A DNA stretch of 64,000 nt from Myxococcota bacterium. GTDB lineage: Bacteria; Myxococcota_A; UBA796; JAFGLY01. Made by a program: the position numbers and the translations under genes. Positions 1 through 9,000 of this stretch are shown here, piece by piece; the stretch's first letter is position 1, and each line of letters begins with the position of its first letter. Under the pieces are notes generated by a model. The model worked only from the letters and a program-made list of their open reading frames with translations. It did not search any database and had not been told where the DNA came from. The stretch is from assembly GCA_024276675.1 (NCBI GenBank), contig JAJRWT010000027.1, forward strand, positions 248,001 to 312,000, in the 5' to 3' direction.

Positions 1-972
1 CTCGGCCATCTGCATTCCCACGACATTGCTGGCTCCGGTGGCCTGCAGCGCCTCGTTCTTGAGCTGGATTGCTTCTGCTTCGGCCAAAGCCACGAGCTTG
101 TCGCCTTCTGCTATGCGCTTCCGAAAGTAGAGATCGGCGTCGGCATCGATCTTGCGTACTTCCGCGAGGCCTCGTTCTTTTTCCACATCGACGTTGGCCT
201 TGCCTTCGGCCAGAACCCGGTTCTTTTCGGCCTCCTGGGCAGCAGCAAAGGCCTCGGCCCTGTTCTTGAACACTGTCTGATCTTGAATCTTTCGCTGTTC
301 GATGGCTTCCTGGTAACGGCTGTCATAGGTGTAGTGGCGTACCATCACGTTCCATACCTGAATACCACTCTTTTCCAGATCGGAGGCCAGCATCTGGCGA
401 GCTGTCTGCGCCTTCGCTATCCGTAGGGAACCCTGGTAGAATTCCTCGGCATTCAGCTCCCCAAGGGTCTGTCGCAGGTACTTGTCTGCCCTGGGCCGGA
501 CAAGCTGGGTGATGTACAGGCTCCCGGGACCGACACTGGTGATCACCTTGTAGGGATTGACGATCCTGTATGCAACAGTGACATCCACGGTAACCTGGTA
601 TCCCTCGGATGTCTGGATCCTGATGCTGGGAGCGAAATGGGCCAGCGCGGAGGCCGCCAACTGGTTGTCGTTCAACTCCAGAAGCTGCATTTGACGGGGG
701 AAGACGTGCAGTTTTTCGTATCCCGGCATTACGAAGAACAGCCCGGGCCCGTAGACTTCGGGTTGGACTCCCTTTTCGGGCCCGAATGGCATGTCCAGGT
801 AGACTTGCCTCACCGCCAGTTCGTCCGGAGCGACGTACACTGTAAATGAGGTAAATATCACCAGCATGGCCACGGAGGCCATGGCCGACAATGCCGCCAC
901 CTTCTTCAACAAGCGCCCCCCCAGTGGAATCTTGACGCGGGCCACACCTGTACGTGTTCCAAGCTTGACCAT
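1..972 (-). CDS. SPFH/band 7 (prohibitin-like) membrane protein, 3' end outside window
   Basis: 324 codons are visible; the C-terminus lies beyond the window edge. An N-terminal signal anchor (about residues 22-46, AALSAMASVAMLVIFTSFTV) is followed by a band 7 domain (about 50-240) and then a charged Ala/Glu/Lys-rich coiled coil (about 225-324, with EAEKNRVLAEGKANVDVEKE). This is the usual prohibitin/HflK-like order. Such proteins form membrane scaffolds that modulate proteases or organise lipid domains; the exact role here is unknown. The ATG at 972 has an AAGGAG six bases upstream, inside the last codons of the preceding gene, which implies translational coupling with that membrane protein. 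Confidence 0.88.
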   Translation of the reverse strand, partial: MVKLGTRTGVARVKIPLGGRLLKKVAALSAMASVAMLVIFTSFTVYVAPDELAVRQVYLDMPFGPEKGVQPEVYGPGLFFVMPGYEKLHVFPRQMQLLELNDNQLAASALAHFAPSIRIQTSEGYQVTVDVTVAYRIVNPYKVITSVGPGSLYITQLVRPRADKYLRQTLGELNAEEFYQGSLRIAKAQTARQMLASDLEKSGIQVWNVMVRHYTYDSRYQEAIEQRKIQDQTVFKNRAEAFAAAQEAEKNRVLAEGKANVDVEKERGLAEVRKIDADADLYFRKRIAEGDKLVALAEAEAIQLKNEALQATGASNVVGMQMAE

Positions 973-975
973 GGG

Positions 976-1620
976 CTACTCCTTGTCGGTGAATGCAACG
1001 CCGCCCTGAATGTGCTCTGGTACTTTTACGCGCCCTTCTTCCGATACCTTTCCCGCGCCGTTCCCTGGAATGGGATCGCCGGGTTTTTCATAGTCGCCAG
1101 GGTGGTAGACATCCAACTGTGCGTGAATCCTACCCATATCGTCCACAATCGCCTGAAGCTCCCGCCGATATCGAAAACGGTACCAGAAAGCACGGATTTC
1201 AGGAGTGAAAGGAAGAGAGAAAGCAAGAGGCCAGAGCAGGGCGACCACGGGAGAAAGGAAAAAACGCGAGATCATTCCAGCAACGAAGACTCCGCCCACG
1301 AGGGCCAGTAGGCGAGCCAGGGGATCCCCTCCCCTCCACGCTCCGTACCCGGCCTTTTCCAGTTCGTTGTGCTCCAACGCCAGGCGTGTATAGCGGGGCA
1401 GGAAAGTCTCTATGATCTCACGCCTCATCAAATCCGGATACTGCGGATCATCTACGTACTCCAAGCATTCCCTGGCAGCATCTTCCACCAGGTTCCTCGC
1501 CATCTCAGCGAACGCTGGGATCGCATCTTCAGGCCTGTCCACGTAGCTCCTCCTGGCACCCTCGAGCCTTTCCACCAGATGGACCGAGACCGTGTCGAGA
1601 CGAAAGGCCAGTGGAATCAT
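976..1620 (-). CDS. Hypothetical membrane protein upstream of the SPFH gene
   Basis: A 214-residue protein of unrecognised family. A charged N-terminal half (about 1-115) precedes a hydrophobic stretch (about 118-155: LARLLALVGGVFVAGMISRF, then SPVVALLWPLAFSLPF) that can form one hairpin of two membrane segments. A basic segment with FWYRFRYRRELQ and a Pro/Gly-rich tail follow. The ATG at 1620 is preferred because AGGAAG sits six bases upstream; an in-frame upstream extension to 1713 would add a CxxCxxC stretch but has no clear SD. The stop lies three bases before the SPFH start, so the two are probably co-transcribed and may work together at the membrane, which is an inference from context. 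Confidence 0.7.
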   Translation of the reverse strand: MIPLAFRLDTVSVHLVERLEGARRSYVDRPEDAIPAFAEMARNLVEDAARECLEYVDDPQYPDLMRREIIETFLPRYTRLALEHNELEKAGYGAWRGGDPLARLLALVGGVFVAGMISRFFLSPVVALLWPLAFSLPFTPEIRAFWYRFRYRRELQAIVDDMGRIHAQLDVYHPGDYEKPGDPIPGNGAGKVSEEGRVKVPEHIQGGVAFTDKE

Positions 1621-1778
1621 CAGTATCTTCCTGCCATGACAAAAGGGACAATTGTGGCAGCGGGGAAAAACAGGGAGCTTTCCCAGCACAGCCTGACTCT
1701 CACCCGCCACCAATGGGTTGAAGAATCTTCGGGTCGATGAGCCGCCGTTGAATGGAGGCGGTTGCCTTTGATGAATTG

Positions 1779-1807
1779 TTGACTATACTCTCGTGGCATT
1801 ATATATC
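1779..1807 (+). promoter_or_regulatory. Predicted sigma70-type promoter of tRNA-Val
   Basis: TTGACT (1779-1784), a 17-base spacer, then TATATC (1802-1807). Transcription would begin about 6-12 bases before the tRNA 5' end at 1820. Confidence 0.6.
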
Positions 1808-1819
1808 CGCAAGCCTGAA

Positions 1820-1894
1820 GGGCGATTAACTCAGCGGAAGAGTGCCATCCTCACACGGTGGAAGTCACTGGTTCGAATCCAGTATCGCCCACCA
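1820..1894 (+). tRNA. tRNA-Val (anticodon CAC)
   Basis: Cloverleaf: acceptor GGGCGAT (1820-1826) pairs with ATCGCCC; anticodon stem CCATC/GGTGG encloses CTCACAC, giving anticodon CAC; the T arm contains GGTTCGAATCC. The 3' ACCA is encoded (1891-1894). It is the only plus-strand gene in the first 3 kb. Confidence 0.95.
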
Positions 1895-1929
1895 TCCGAA
1901 AGACCTTCCAAGTACTTCCCTGGCAACGG

Positions 1930-1960
1930 AAAAAGGCAGAGCCCAACGAGGCTCTGCCTT
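1930..1960 (-). terminator. Intrinsic terminator of the RRM protein gene
   Basis: An 11-bp perfect inverted repeat (AAGGCAGAGCC at 1933-1943, GGCTCTGCCTT at 1950-1960) is followed on the minus strand by five Ts. It lies 26 bases past the stop of the RRM gene. On the plus strand the downstream T content is weak (TTGCTGTTT), so it may also partly terminate tRNA-Val transcripts. Confidence 0.85.
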
Positions 1961-1985
1961 GCTGTTTGTAGTTCTGGCGGAACGG

Positions 1986-2348
1986 CTACCAGCGGTCGGA
2001 ACCACCCCAACCGCCACCCCAACCGCCGCCGCCGCCGCCGCCGCGGCTACCGCGACTACCGCCGCCACCACCGGACCAGCGACCACCGCTACGCCCACCA
2101 GAGCGACGATCCCGGGCTTCGTTCACTCGGATGGTACGACCGTCCAGCTCGGTGCCGTCCATCTGGGATATGGCTGTATCCGCTGCTTCCGCGTCGGAAA
2201 AAGTTACAAACCCGAACCCGCGAGAACGCCCGGTTTCACGGTCGGTGATGACCTTGGCGTCGGTGACGTCACCAAACGCCGCAAAGGCCTGACGTAGCCC
2301 CTCATCAGAGGTGCCCCAACTCAGGCCACCCACGAACAACTTCTTCAT
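1986..2348 (-). CDS. Glycine-rich RRM RNA-binding protein
   Basis: A 120-residue protein with one RNA recognition motif and a disordered Gly/Arg/Trp tail. RNP2 is KLFVGGL (3-9) and RNP1 is RGFGFVTF (43-50); the tail from about residue 83 is rich in GGGGG and RGG-like units. Bacterial proteins of this design bind single-stranded RNA and are often cold-induced; that role here is from the family, not seen directly. The ATG at 2348 is used because the family starts at MKKLFVGG and a purine-rich GAGAAAG lies just upstream; an in-frame extension to 2414 is probably not translated. The tail coding DNA is a CCG/GCC-type triplet run (about 2025-2050), prone to length change. It is followed by its own terminator and so is probably monocistronic. 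Confidence 0.93.
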   Translation of the reverse strand: MKKLFVGGLSWGTSDEGLRQAFAAFGDVTDAKVITDRETGRSRGFGFVTFSDAEAADTAISQMDGTELDGRTIRVNEARDRRSGGRSGGRWSGGGGGSRGSRGGGGGGGWGGGWGGSDRW

Positions 2349-2715
2349 TTCTTTCTCGACTCTTTTCTGGCAACGCGATGAAATAGCGCTGCTTCGTTTC
2401 TGGGAAGGTGCCACCCAACAGGCGATGTTGCCTGTGGGGAGCGCTCACAGAGTTACTGGTTTCGGCGCATGAATGATACTCTTCCGGCAACCCTGTCAGA
2501 ACTCTCTTAGCCTGTTTGAATCATGGGCGCCAAGTCCTTTCCCAGCATGACCAAATGGTCGGCACAACAGAAACAAATGTGCCTGCGTTCAAACTGGCAG
2601 TCGGGCCATAGGCGCCACGACCTCGCGTTGCTTCCCCGGCAGGAGGGGCGCTCGGATATGCCGTATAGACTCGCCCGCACGCTCCGCCAGGCGGGCTCAT
2701 GGTGACCTTCGGCCC

Positions 2716-2757
2716 GAGCCGGCTGTTTCCCGCAGCCTCTTTCCCGACGGCTCCCAG
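2716..2757 (+). repeat. Dispersed palindromic repeat, partial copy R1
   Basis: GAGCCGGCTGTTTCCCGCAG, three bases, then TTTCCCGACGGCTCCC closely matches the right half of the complete copy at 31713-31808. The left arm is missing or decayed. The rest of the 2349-2809 intergenic region shows no gene or strong promoter that I can support. Confidence 0.7.
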
Positions 2758-2809
2758 GTCCGATGGCATCCGGTTCACATGAGATACCCACGGATATCCC
2801 TTTTGCCGC

Positions 2810-3199
2810 CTATTCACACAAGATCATGGAATCACAGGCATCACCTTCCAACTCGCCATCCCCGGCCTCGTCACAGGAACGGCCACGTATCTCCGAGAGA
2901 CATTCCCCCCCTCCATCGTAGTCGATGGTGCAGCCGAAGTTCTCTAGGCTCGCAGTGCTTTCATTCCAGGCAGTTTCCAGAGCCTCTCTGCACTCCGCTT
3001 CGTCCTGGTATTCGCTCGTATACGATTCCAGATCGCACTTGAACGCCAGGTTGCAGACAACCCTGGCACGCCTTGCTGCAAAGTTGGACTCGTCGACGGC
3101 ACATGCACACAGATTCAGCACAACGAGCGCTCGCACAATGACAGCTACCCTGCGACGAGGATTCCAGCCAAACCAGAGGTTGAAAGCCAGGCGAACCAA
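2810..3199 (-). CDS. Small cysteine-rich putative lipoprotein
   Basis: About 129 residues, family not recognised. A basic N-region (NPRRR) leads into a hydrophobic segment VAVIVRALVVLNLC; the LNLC ending resembles a lipobox, with acylation at that Cys. The mature part is acidic and holds at least nine further cysteines, suggesting a disulfide-bonded periplasmic or surface domain. The start is uncertain: no ATG fits. I use the TTG at 3199, downstream of AAGGGG; a GTG at about 3136 (giving a very short signal) or an ATG at 3256 are alternatives. The gene is divergent from the signal-peptidase-like gene at 3363, and the 5' parts lie close together. Confidence 0.6.
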   Translation of the reverse strand: MVRLAFNLWFGWNPRRRVAVIVRALVVLNLCACAVDESNFAARRARVVCNLAFKCDLESYTSEYQDEAECREALETAWNESTASLENFGCTIDYDGGGECLSEIRGRSCDEAGDGELEGDACDSMILCE

Positions 3200-3362
3200 G
3201 GCACCATGAGCCCCTTCAAGATCCGGAGGTTGTTCGGTAGATCTTCCTGGCAGCATGAAACCCAACCGAGAGCCAGTAATCAATGTTCCCTCCCGCTGCG
3301 TGGCCCTGAACGATATGCTTTGTGTGGAAGTTGGCCACAACGACGCCATCCGGGCACTGAGC

Positions 3363-3917
3363 ATGCACCGATCAAGAATCAAACTTGCAAGACTGTCAAT
3401 AGCCACCCTCGCTGTGTTGGCACTCCTTGCTGCAATTTTCCTGCGTCCCGTCCGGGATGATGACATGGCCCCCACCCTTACCAGAGGTGACTTCGTACTA
3501 CTGATGTGGTTGGAACCTGAGGTGGGAGATGTCGTGTCTCTTCGGGATCCCCTGGATCCCCGACGCTGGACCCTTCGCCGCGTTCTCGCCGGTGAAGGTG
3601 TCGAGGTTTCATTCAAGGGAAACACCCCGATACTCGATGGCATCGCCCCTCGCCAGGTGGAGATGTACAGGGATTCCAAAGGAGCAATCCTGAAGGAAGC
3701 CGACAGCTACCTCCTCTCCACGGGGCCAACCGCCAACTACTACGACATCCCTCCAGAAACTGTTCCTCCTGGAAAGCTCTGGCTTGCGGCCGATCACCGG
3801 GATGTCCCCCTCGATTCGCGTTTCTGGGGGCCTGTCGGCCGCGAAAGACTGGAACGGGTGGCGGTCCTTCGGCTGGGTCTGCCCGATGGCTGGAGGAAAA
3901 TCGCCGAGCTACCTTGA
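3363..3917 (+). CDS. Signal peptidase I (S26) homologue lacking the catalytic dyad
   Basis: A 184-residue protein with a basic N-terminus, one membrane anchor (about 8-29), and S26-type boxes. Box B reads DDDMAPTLTRGDFVLL (32-47), where the family has S-M-x-P-T: the nucleophile Ser is Asp34. The box D Lys (family pattern K-R-x-x-G) is Arg72 in LRRVLAGEG. Box E is well conserved, ADHRDVPLDSRFWG (143-156). The fold is therefore kept while both catalytic residues are replaced, which suggests a non-proteolytic paralogue rather than LepB. The start is uncertain: 3363 gives a normal signal anchor, but 3255 and 3315 are in frame and none has a strong SD. It is the only plus-strand protein gene in the first 18 kb. 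Confidence 0.8.
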   Translation: MHRSRIKLARLSIATLAVLALLAAIFLRPVRDDDMAPTLTRGDFVLLMWLEPEVGDVVSLRDPLDPRRWTLRRVLAGEGVEVSFKGNTPILDGIAPRQVEMYRDSKGAILKEADSYLLSTGPTANYYDIPPETVPPGKLWLAADHRDVPLDSRFWGPVGRERLERVAVLRLGLPDGWRKIAELP

Positions 3918-3957
3918 GCCTGGCAGGGACTCGAAGGCTGACTGTTCATGCAGGATC

Positions 3958-4743
3958 TCAGGCACCCTCTATCTGCCGCTGGGTGAATCCAAAACGCACC
4001 TTGAGGGTTACGTTGTCTTCATCTACATCCAGAGCCAACTCCTCGACTCCCATGTTGAGCTTCAGTGATCCCCCCATGGGTCCAACCAATTGCTCGATCT
4101 GATCCCTTGCCAGGATGCGCAGCGGACTGACCCTTGGAAGCTGCTTTTCCATAGCCATTTCGGCTACACGCCCCAGAAGCTGCAACAACACGTGCTCGCC
4201 CAGATCAACTGTAAAGCCTTCCAGGTCACCAACCAGAGCACCCTGCTCTCGATCGAAACGGATGTTGCGCAGGTTGAGAGCGGCAGCGGCCTGCTTTTCA
4301 AGTGTGAACGGAAGCTGCACCGATTCAGACAACAGTACTGCCTGCCCTTCCATCAGCAGCTTGATGGTGGCCTGGAGCCCCAACTCCTGTTGGCCATAGC
4401 GAAACTCGCTGCCGTCCCTCTCAATCTGCACCTTCCACTCACCGCTGACCCGAACCAGGTCTTCGACGAGGGCCTTGACCTGGTCCTTGCGATCATGCCA
4501 GATGGATACGGCCCTTTTCTGGGCTCTGACGACCATCTCGGGTGGGGATCGATCTTCAAGCAGTCCCTGAACACGTTCCTTTACTTCAAGGCTCCTCACC
4601 ACCCTGCGAAGATCCTTGACCGCATCGAATGCTCCACTCGCCAGTTTGACGGGCAGGGCCGCGCCCAGCAGGTGGTCCCACAGTTCTTTTCTGATGCTCA
4701 GACTGAGGTGCCAGTTGTCATTGCTCGGTGCGGCAGAGGTCAT
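3958..4743 (-). CDS. Hypothetical protein, 261 aa
   Basis: The family is not recognised. There is no signal peptide or membrane segment. The first half (about 30-105) is charged and helical-looking; the second half alternates hydrophobic and polar residues in a beta-like way and ends in acidic/hydrophobic repeats such as ELALDVDEDNVTLKVRFGF, a pattern loosely like tubular lipid-binding or chaperone-type folds, but that is only an impression. The ATG at 4743 has GGGAG five bases upstream. It follows ndk by about 120 bases on the same strand and could be co-transcribed with it. Confidence 0.7.
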   Translation of the reverse strand: MTSAAPSNDNWHLSLSIRKELWDHLLGAALPVKLASGAFDAVKDLRRVVRSLEVKERVQGLLEDRSPPEMVVRAQKRAVSIWHDRKDQVKALVEDLVRVSGEWKVQIERDGSEFRYGQQELGLQATIKLLMEGQAVLLSESVQLPFTLEKQAAAALNLRNIRFDREQGALVGDLEGFTVDLGEHVLLQLLGRVAEMAMEKQLPRVSPLRILARDQIEQLVGPMGGSLKLNMGVEELALDVDEDNVTLKVRFGFTQRQIEGA

Positions 4744-4862
4744 TCCAACTCCCAGAAGGCCGGTGCAGGATGGCAGTCTATCGTATCAACGCGACGGTCG
4801 TGGTGCGCCAATGCCCGCACCAACCAGCAAGAACTCCGGGAATGCGTGCCAGCGCTGGTCAA

Positions 4863-5282
4863 TCAATGCAGCTCCAGAGTGGAAAAGAAATAACCCACTT
4901 CCGTACGGGCGGTGTCGGGAGCATCGGAACCGTGTACGGCATTTCGTTCTATGTTCTCTGCATAGAGCCGTCGGAGGGTGTTGGCTGCCGCCCTGGCTGG
5001 ATCGGTGGCGCCCATTATCTCGCGGTTGCGGGAAATGGCGTTTTCTCCTTCCAGCACCATGACCACGCAGGGGCCGGACGTCATGAATTCCACCAGTGCG
5101 GGGAAAAAGCTCTTGTCACGATGTACGGCGTAGAAACCCTCCGCCTGGTGCCTGGAGAGATGCATCATGCGCATTGCAGAGATGCGAAGGCCCTCCTTCA
5201 GGAATCTTGCGATAATTTCACCCGTGAATCCCCTACGCACCGCGTCAGGCTTGATGATGGAAAGTGTTCTTTCGTTTGCCAA
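4863..5282 (-). CDS. ndk: Nucleoside diphosphate kinase
   Basis: 139 residues, the normal NDK length. It transfers the gamma phosphate from ATP to NDPs through a phosphohistidine. Visible landmarks are the N-terminal [12 protein letters not shown], the loop [27 protein letters not shown], and the active-site NAVHGSD (His in this motif is phosphorylated). The start is TTG at 5282, with GAGG six bases before it. It lies 49 bases downstream of sucD on the same strand, so GTP/ATP made by succinyl-CoA synthetase and its redistribution by Ndk may be co-expressed. Confidence 0.97.
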   Translation of the reverse strand: MANERTLSIIKPDAVRRGFTGEIIARFLKEGLRISAMRMMHLSRHQAEGFYAVHRDKSFFPALVEFMTSGPCVVMVLEGENAISRNREIMGATDPARAAANTLRRLYAENIERNAVHGSDAPDTARTEVGYFFSTLELH

Positions 5283-5331
5283 AATTCACCTCAGAAAAAC
5301 ATGACCAGTTACCACGAGACAACCACAGGTT

Positions 5332-6222
5332 CTAGGATTGAAGCATCTCCAGCATTCTCTCACCCATTTTGGATGGGTTCCTCACAACCGCCACTCCAGC
5401 CGCGCCAAGGGCTTTGAATTTGTCTTCTGCCGTTCCATGCCCGCCTGATATTATTGCTCCGGCGTGCCCCATGCGGCGCCCCGGAGGAGCCGTTGCTCCG
5501 GCAATGAATGCCACCACCGGCTTGCTCATGTGCTCGGCAATCCATGTTGCGGCTTCTTCTTCGGCGGATCCGCCGATCTCCCCTATCATGATCACCCCGT
5601 CCGTATCCTGGTCTTCGCGGAACAGGCGAAGCATGTCGATGAAGCTGCTTCCAACAATCGGATCGCCACCCAGCCCGATGCAGGTGGATTGCCCCAGTCC
5701 AACCCTGGTCAATTGATCGACCGCCTCGTATGTCAGGGTTCCCGAACGAGAGATTACCCCGATACGACCTTCCTTGTGGACGTGACCCGGCATTATGCCG
5801 ATCTTGCACTTACCGGGTGAGATGACACCTGGACAGTTGGGTCCTACCATTCTGGCTCCCCTGCCCTTGACGAAGGCGGCCGCCGTAACCATGTCTTGAA
5901 CGGGAATCCCCTCGGTGATGGGTATCACAAGGCCTATTCCCGCAGCCACAGCTTCCATGATGGCATCGGCGGCAAAAGGAGGCGGCACGAAGATGACACT
6001 GGCATCAGCGCCGGTATTTTCAACTGCTTCAGCCACCGTGTCGAATATGGGTACCAACCTGTCAGGCGACCCACCATCAAAGGTCTGTCCACCCTTGCCT
6101 GGTGTGACGCCCGCCACGAGCCTGGTCCCATATGCCAACATCTGTCTTGCATGGAAACTGCCAGCCCCACCGGTGATACCCTGGCAGACAACCCTGGTAC
6201 TTTTGTCTACGAGAACAGCCAT
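5332..6222 (-). CDS. sucD: Succinyl-CoA synthetase, alpha subunit
   Basis: 296 residues, normal for the family. With SucC it converts succinyl-CoA plus NDP and Pi to succinate, CoA and NTP in the TCA cycle. The CoA-binding Rossmann part carries [19 protein letters not shown] near the N-terminus and VGPNCPGVI mid-protein; the C-terminal part has the phosphohistidine segment [11 protein letters not shown]. All landmarks look intact. The ATG at 6222 is one base after the sucC stop, with GGAAG as SD, so translation is coupled to sucC, which carries an internal stop. Confidence 0.97.
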   Translation of the reverse strand: MAVLVDKSTRVVCQGITGGAGSFHARQMLAYGTRLVAGVTPGKGGQTFDGGSPDRLVPIFDTVAEAVENTGADASVIFVPPPFAADAIMEAVAAGIGLVIPITEGIPVQDMVTAAAFVKGRGARMVGPNCPGVISPGKCKIGIMPGHVHKEGRIGVISRSGTLTYEAVDQLTRVGLGQSTCIGLGGDPIVGSSFIDMLRLFREDQDTDGVIMIGEIGGSAEEEAATWIAEHMSKPVVAFIAGATAPPGRRMGHAGAIISGGHGTAEDKFKALGAAGVAVVRNPSKMGERMLEMLQS

Positions 6223-6223
6223 G

Positions 6224-7462
6224 TTAACTTCCTTTCACCGCAGAGACGACTTTCTTTGCCGCGTCCGCCATCGAGTCCGCCGGGATGACATCCAGATTGC
6301 TGCCAGCAAGTATATCCTTGCCGATCTGGACGTTTGTTCCTTCGAGTCTTACAACCAGCGGCACTCGTAGCCCCACCTGTTCTACGGCTTCGACTATGCC
6401 CTCTGCAATCACGTCACAGCGCATGATCCCACCAAAGATATTCACGAGGATCGCCTTCACATCAGGATCTCTGGTAATTATCTTGAAGGCAGCAATGACC
6501 TTTTCCAAGGTTGCTCCTCCACCCACATCCAGGAAGTTCGCAGGATCTTCCCCGTACAGCTTGATGATATCCATGGTAGCCATGGCAAGGCCGGCACCAT
6601 TCACCATACAACCAATGGTACCATCCAGCTTGATGTAGGAGAGGTCGAAAGCCGCGGCTTCCAACTCCGCGGGGTCTTCCTCGTGCCGATCACGTAGCTC
6701 TTCGATGTCGGGGTGGCGAAACAGGGCACTGTCATCGAAGGTCATCTTGCAGTCCAGCGCCAGGACCTGACCGTTCTCCGTCACAACAAGAGGATTTACT
6801 TCGGCCAACGAAGCATCGTTTACCCGAAAAGCCTCGTATAGTCCGGCAAGCAACCTGGTGAAGGCACGAACCGAGGCCCCCTCCAGGCCCAGCCCGAAAG
6901 CGAGGTTCCTGGCCTGCCATCCTCCCAGGCCAACCACCGGATCCACCCACTCCTTGAGAATCTTCTATGGGTGGGTGGCTGCCACTTCCTCGATTTCGGT
7001 GCCTCCTTCGGTGGAGGCCATGACCACGACACGTTCACGCGCGCGGTCCACCAACACCGCCAGATAGAGTTCCCTGGCAATGTCGCATCCCTGCTCTACG
7101 TACAGAGTGCGAACCTTCACGCCGTCTCTGCCCGTTTGCCTCGTGACAAGGGTGCTGCCCAGCATGGTTTCCGCGAAGTCACCAACCTGCCCTGGCGAAT
7201 GGGCCAACCGCACGCCACCCTGGCCAGGAACACCTGGCTGGCCGGACAGCGCCCTCTCGAGAGCCCCTGCGCTGGCGTGTTCCTTGAAACAACCCTTTCC
7301 CCTTCCTCCGGCATGCACCTGACTCTTCACGACGAAGAGGGGCCCGGACAAAGTCCGGGCCACTTCCATGGCTTCCTCGGGAGTGGCGGCCACGCCGCCC
7401 CGTGGAACCGCTACTCCGTGACGTGCCAAAATGCTCTTTGCCTGGTACTCGTGAATCTTCAT
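6224..7462 (-). pseudogene. sucC: Succinyl-CoA synthetase beta subunit, interrupted by an in-frame amber codon
   Basis: Both halves of SucC are present in one frame and separated only by TAG at 6965-6967. The upstream part (6965-7462, 165 residues) carries the ATP-grasp start [16 protein letters not shown] and HAGGRGKG and ends EEVAATHP; reading on past TAG gives [15 protein letters not shown] and the rest of the protein, with [28 protein letters not shown] and [11 protein letters not shown] intact. In relatives the residue at the stop is commonly Glu (pattern TPEKI), so one G-to-T change (GAG to TAG) would explain it. No frameshift or other decay is seen. TAG is used as a normal stop by neighbours (for example 976-978 and 31814-31816), so global recoding is unlikely. 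The downstream half could restart at the GTG at 6946. A real nonsense mutation, a sequencing error or local readthrough cannot be told apart here. Confidence 0.88.
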
Positions 7463-7802
7463 TTTTCACCAAACATTGCTTTTCTGGAAACCTTTTCGGG
7501 AAACCCCGATTCCGGGTTGTGGGGATTAGATATCGACAGAAAACACAGCAAACTCCGGTAAGACAACGGCGGCGCCCACGAAAAGAGACGGTGACTTGGA
7601 GCACTCTGCAACAAAGGCTGCTCCGCCTCTACACCGATGTGAGTTCTGTCCCACGGTTCCCATCCTGGAAGGCGGTTCGAATCACAGCACTGTCAGGATG
7701 GGAGTTCCAGCACCAAGGATGTTCTTTCGCGGGACAGGCATGGTCTGTTCAACCTGATGACAGTCAGCACAATGTGTAACCGAACCGTCGCTCCCTGGTC
7801 CG
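7463..7802. other. metK-sucC intergenic region with a 9-bp inverted repeat
   Basis: 340 bases between the metK stop and the sucC start. CCCATCCTG (7659-7667) and CAGGATGGG (7694-7702) form an inverted repeat with a 26-base loop and no T tract. A minus-strand frame through 7685-7775 encodes CADCH, a haem-c-like CxxCH, but no start or full domain supports a gene. No convincing promoter was seen. Confidence 0.4.
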
Positions 7803-8969
7803 CTAGCCGAGAAAGTCCCGGATTGCATCCAGCCTGTCCAGTCTTTCCCAGGTGAACCCTTCCCCGTCGCGCCCAAAATGACCATAGGCGGCTGTTTTTC
7901 TATATATTGGCCTGCGCAGCTCCAGCTCTTCTATGATCCTCGCTGGAGTCGTGGGGAATACGTTGCGCACGCAATCGGCAAGCCTTTCATCGGAAACTCG
8001 TCCGGTACCGTAGCTGTCCACCATGACGCTCACGGGTTCGGAAACACCGATGGCATAGGCCAGTTGGACGAGGCAACGTTCGGCACTGCCAGAAGCCACC
8101 AGGTTCTTGGCTGCGTATCGTCCAAGGTAGGCGGCAGATCGGTCCACCTTGGAGGGATCCTTTCCGGAAAACGCGCCTCCACCATGGGCTCCATGACCAC
8201 CATAGGTGTCTACGATTATCTTCCTCCCGGTCAAGCCACAGTCGCCCATGGGGCCGCCAACAACGAACCGCCCGGTGGGATTCACCAGGTACTTGCTGCC
8301 ATTGTCCAGCAGGTGTGCCGGTATGACCTTGCGAATGAGTTCCTCGACGATGGATTCGTACAGATCTTCGTACTTCACGCTGTCCGCGTGCTGGGTAGAT
8401 ATCACCACGGTGTCGACGCGGAAGGGCCGTCCGTCACGATATTCCACCGTGACCTGACTCTTGGAGTCAGGGCGTAGCCATGGCAGATGCCCGGATCTGC
8501 GCAGGGAAGCAAGCTCTTCCATCAGACGATGGCTATAGTGGATGCTCATGGGCATGAAAGCGCTGGTTTCGTTCACCGCGTATCCGAACATCATTCCCTG
8601 ATCCCCGGCTCCCTGTTCCTTGTAAAGGCCTTCACCTTCGGTCACTCCCTGGGAGATGTCAGGAGACTGTTGTTCCAGGGCAACGACCACCGAACAGGTG
8701 TTCCCATCGAAACCTTTTTCGGATGAATCGAAGCCGATATCCGTGACCACTTCACGGACCAGGGGAGAAACATCCACCCTGCCTTCACTGGTTATCTCGC
8801 CGGCCACTACCACAATACCGGTCTTGGCGAGAGTTTCGCAGGCGACCCGACTTGCGGGGTCTTGACCGATGTATGCGTCCAGGACAGCATCTGAAATCTG
8901 GTCACACATCTTGTCGGGGTGGCCCTCTGATACGGACTCGGATGTGAAGAGGTAATTTCTGGCTGGCAT
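7803..8969 (-). CDS. metK: S-adenosylmethionine synthetase
   Basis: 388 residues, full length. It makes AdoMet from methionine and ATP, releasing PPi and Pi. Visible motifs are [15 protein letters not shown] at the N-terminus, [16 protein letters not shown], the P-loop-like [21 protein letters not shown] and [19 protein letters not shown]. The ATG at 8969 follows AGAGGAAG by the right distance. The frame is open further upstream to 9056, but that extension is made of dispersed-repeat DNA and should not be annotated as protein. It lies upstream of sucC on the same strand, 340 bases apart. Confidence 0.97.
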   Translation of the reverse strand: MPARNYLFTSESVSEGHPDKMCDQISDAVLDAYIGQDPASRVACETLAKTGIVVVAGEITSEGRVDVSPLVREVVTDIGFDSSEKGFDGNTCSVVVALEQQSPDISQGVTEGEGLYKEQGAGDQGMMFGYAVNETSAFMPMSIHYSHRLMEELASLRRSGHLPWLRPDSKSQVTVEYRDGRPFRVDTVVISTQHADSVKYEDLYESIVEELIRKVIPAHLLDNGSKYLVNPTGRFVVGGPMGDCGLTGRKIIVDTYGGHGAHGGGAFSGKDPSKVDRSAAYLGRYAAKNLVASGSAERCLVQLAYAIGVSEPVSVMVDSYGTGRVSDERLADCVRNVFPTTPARIIEELELRRPIYRKTAAYGHFGRDGEGFTWERLDRLDAIRDFLG

Positions 8970-9000
8970 TGAGCTTCCTCTGAATGGGTAGGTTTCATCC

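Noticed and set aside
1842..2297. Plus-strand frames rich in Ala/Thr opposite the RRM gene
   Set aside because: They are the antisense of the Gly-rich tail and its triplet repeat.
7651..7702. GGTTCGAATC resembling a tRNA T arm
   Set aside because: No acceptor or anticodon arm can be built around it.
7682..7885. Short minus-strand frame with CADCH, like a haem-c site
   Set aside because: It overlaps the metK 3' end, has no start with SD, and shows no other cytochrome features.
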